DNA of 64,000 nucleotides from Monocercomonoides exilis. Taxonomy: Eukaryota; Preaxostyla; Oxymonadida; Polymastigidae. Below the pieces are notes generated by a model. That model ran no database searches, had not been told where the DNA came from, and saw nothing but the letters and a program-made list of their open reading frames with translations. This document shows, piece by piece, positions 63,301-64,000 of the stretch (within the stretch, counting starts at the first letter, position 1; every line of letters starts with the position of its first letter). Both the position numbers and the translations under genes were made by a program. The DNA lies in NCBI GenBank assembly GCA_001643675.2, contig LSRY02000006.1, positions 2,501 through 66,500 on the forward strand, read 5' to 3'.

Positions 63301-64000
63301 AAGCTGATGATGATGACGACTGTGTAGTGATCGTTCCTCTGCTGGATGCTCAGAATGTCGCTGACTGCCATTTCTGTCATGTGCTCCATCAGCGACACAG
63401 GCACATTCGCCTTCAGATACGTCACCATGTTCAACAGATGTTGCTCTGGTGAATGGTTGCTCATGTATGCAGAAACACCCTCTGAAGCATCATTGAAATG
63501 AAGATATGAGTGAATATCTTCTTTGTTGAGTTCGATGGTATCATTTGGATGAATAAAATCTTCGAATTCAGCAGAATCTAAGCTGTTTGCATGATTTTCA
63601 TTGTTTATGTGTGTTGTGTGTGTTGTGTTGATGAGGACGATGTCATCGCCCCACAGTTGAATGCACTTCAGCATTTCGATTATGTTTGCCTTCTTCCATG
63701 TGATTCTGTGGAGTGTCTCGCCTGTCTGGTGGAAGTAGATTAAGTCAAGTATTTCTCTCTCCAGAAACAGATAATCTGCCTCGTCACTTGCATGCAGATA
63801 CAGCTGGTCCAATGATGTTGCAAGTGTGTCGCGAAAATGCTTCACACTCGCCTGCAACACAGAAAAGGGAGGGATAAACACGACATTCTGCACAGCGCTC
63901 TCATCTGCATTGTGTTTTGCTCCAATTTGAGTGAAATCAGCTCTTTCTGTCTCTTCAAACATGACTCTCTCTTTTGTCAAATCAACATTTTCATCAGAAA
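60333..64000 (-). CDS. Multi-pass membrane protein with degenerate hemerythrin-like C-terminus, 5' end outside window
   Basis: The frame is open to the right edge, so the N-terminus is missing; over 1215 residues are visible. Numbering from 63980, a span lies at about 222-248 (VVIIISFSIATVAFLIAFIA), followed by a long Ser/Asn/Glu-rich cytoplasmic loop. Further spans lie at about 718-745 and 970-1000. The C-terminus has the hemerythrin pattern in order: WSIDVPVLDHFHVLV (first D...H, about 1015-1030), KEEEIMAKY (about 1078-1086), EHCKCQYSEHLLF (about 1090-1102) and HEHLTKTDRIL (H-x4-D, about 1133-1143). The His normally before the EE is Ala, and the HxxxH first His is Gln, so the di-iron site is incomplete. 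Hemerythrin domains bind O2 or sense redox/iron in anaerobes. I infer a membrane sensor-like protein whose tail has lost or changed metal binding. Family membership of the whole protein is unknown. Confidence 0.7.
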   Translation of the reverse strand, partial: SDENVDLTKERVMFEETERADFTQIGAKHNADESAVQNVVFIPPFSVLQASVKHFRDTLATSLDQLYLHASDEADYLFLEREILDLIYFHQTGETLHRITWKKANIIEMLKCIQLWGDDIVLINTTHTTHINNENHANSLDSAEFEDFIHPNDTIELNKEDIHSYLHFNDASEGVSAYMSNHSPEQHLLNMVTYLKANVPVSLMEHMTEMAVSDILSIQQRNDHYTVVIIISFSIATVAFLIAFIAEIVVSTRKLKKEREDMLFLFITTPKKKVEKLLRRIEESQRREDDKTEDKENIPVSLQLASSARNSNSNSNKTANKQVQTIHKVADQLQSLPSQSSCPSVGACIPNTVSDDTLNTSPLKQNGSENQSMLSEKHNIDTKSQSHQYFNGMQLSNNSNCNVSFTDGPAFPNKSAQHFVSSAVQADSRNAISPNSSPILSTSCGSESHLDRFNFLAPSVSLSSSSSLLASSSFANISRSSSIQPLFTTSSHSPTASLISSFACSTSTPTAELQDNQQPIRRSHAPNPIACAKEFEGKEEEEEEEEEEEEGEGGGGGGEGTEDTDEEKGSADSSNCYPIPESIMSNLPSNRCFGAQNRTLSPSASFAQMATAFRSSASDARFATGCLPAYQSCAQLQTIQPYQTKLHKVNENFKAISSKGPNDGANASTLTGKSKPVCVYSNNNEEFLLKEEEREEKEAELKYQLSQTVQVVTCKFISQFICGCLLVLLSLFFFYVVCFVSLESLSDTTSAVYLSSYRSVLLSVTASLMLSVVDREASELPGNYVYSRSHSPLWSDLSHMSNEKGCLQQLISRTINFFVLLNQKVKEGGNGVQSDIVQTGDDLIDSLSSIRTLNPDSEISKLLMEDQNCFVNIDAKECDDPDRIYGMKPPFSGLDGIITNFLSYAQSFAAESDPSNLLFNDTRLQMVTTSLQFDLRGGINEYSRILSMEQSKHIVFFRYLTIIAFVVHFVFIFIAFVFCFCPLRTSLYTIASCTSKIGDLNPQNDQAEQEVEWKEQWSIDVPVLDHFHVLVCEAAKKVISVSDGEGEEEEERIELSPSSSPKAEKKNRRVLNAVKQFVRAMFLAISKEEEIMAKYHISPEHCKCQYSEHLLFCFKMVNLVHWARDGRDISNLLVDLISSWTHEHLTKTDRILAVLLQTSVPSSELERTQDATGTGNRSVEGQINGEDRIIVPRCLTGYLKSSEITAVEINEYKMFKKTLNE

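Noticed and set aside
60333-64000. Reading the first listed codon at 63980 as the true start
   Set aside because: That codon is TTG and the frame stays open to the window edge, so the real start lies beyond 64000.

Overview
The window is the left end of a eukaryotic chromosome, most likely from an oxymonad flagellate close to Monocercomonoides. It opens with a CCCTAA telomere (TTAGGG type). It carries many GT-AG spliced genes in AT-rich DNA, a fragment of a divergent 18S rRNA gene, and protein families I recall from oxymonad genomes: giant beta-helix surface proteins ending in a kinase-like domain, and a repeated spliced family of unknown function. The genus is an inference from recall; the eukaryotic, telomeric and intron-bearing nature is read directly.

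Layout. 1-2406: telomere, then a tyrosine-recombinase/SANT gene in a segment flanked by identical 16-bp telomere-like direct repeats. 2407-4882: 18S rRNA gene on the minus strand, cut off at its 3' end exactly at the inner telomere-like repeat. 4883 to about 10.1 kb: spacer upstream of that rRNA gene, AT-rich then filled with degenerate repeats and inverted repeats. 10.1-13.4 kb: AT-rich DNA with palindromic GC islands. 13,402-21,003: a hAT transposon defined by matching terminal inverted repeats and a perfect 8-bp target duplication; it holds a spliced transposase and decayed, apparently captured gene remnants. 21.0-26.9 kb: sparse DNA with one spliced gene of a multicopy family of unknown function.

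From 26.9 kb the region is ordinary, gene-dense chromosome: a 1345-aa beta-helix membrane protein (minus); a serine-rich protein with a Kid-type helix-hairpin-helix tail (plus); a very large Ser/Glu/Lys-rich protein (minus); a 4122-aa beta-helix membrane protein with a C-terminal pseudokinase (minus); a many-intron DEAD-box helicase of the DDX10/Dbp4 type (minus, ribosome biogenesis); and a multi-pass membrane protein with a degenerate hemerythrin-like C-terminus running off the right edge (minus).

No single pathway joins these genes. The two beta-helix proteins are plainly paralogous, one with and one without a cytoplasmic kinase-like tail. The left 21 kb shows repeated chromosome-end events: truncation of rDNA, telomere addition, insertion of a recombinase element beside the telomere, and a cargo-bearing hAT insertion.
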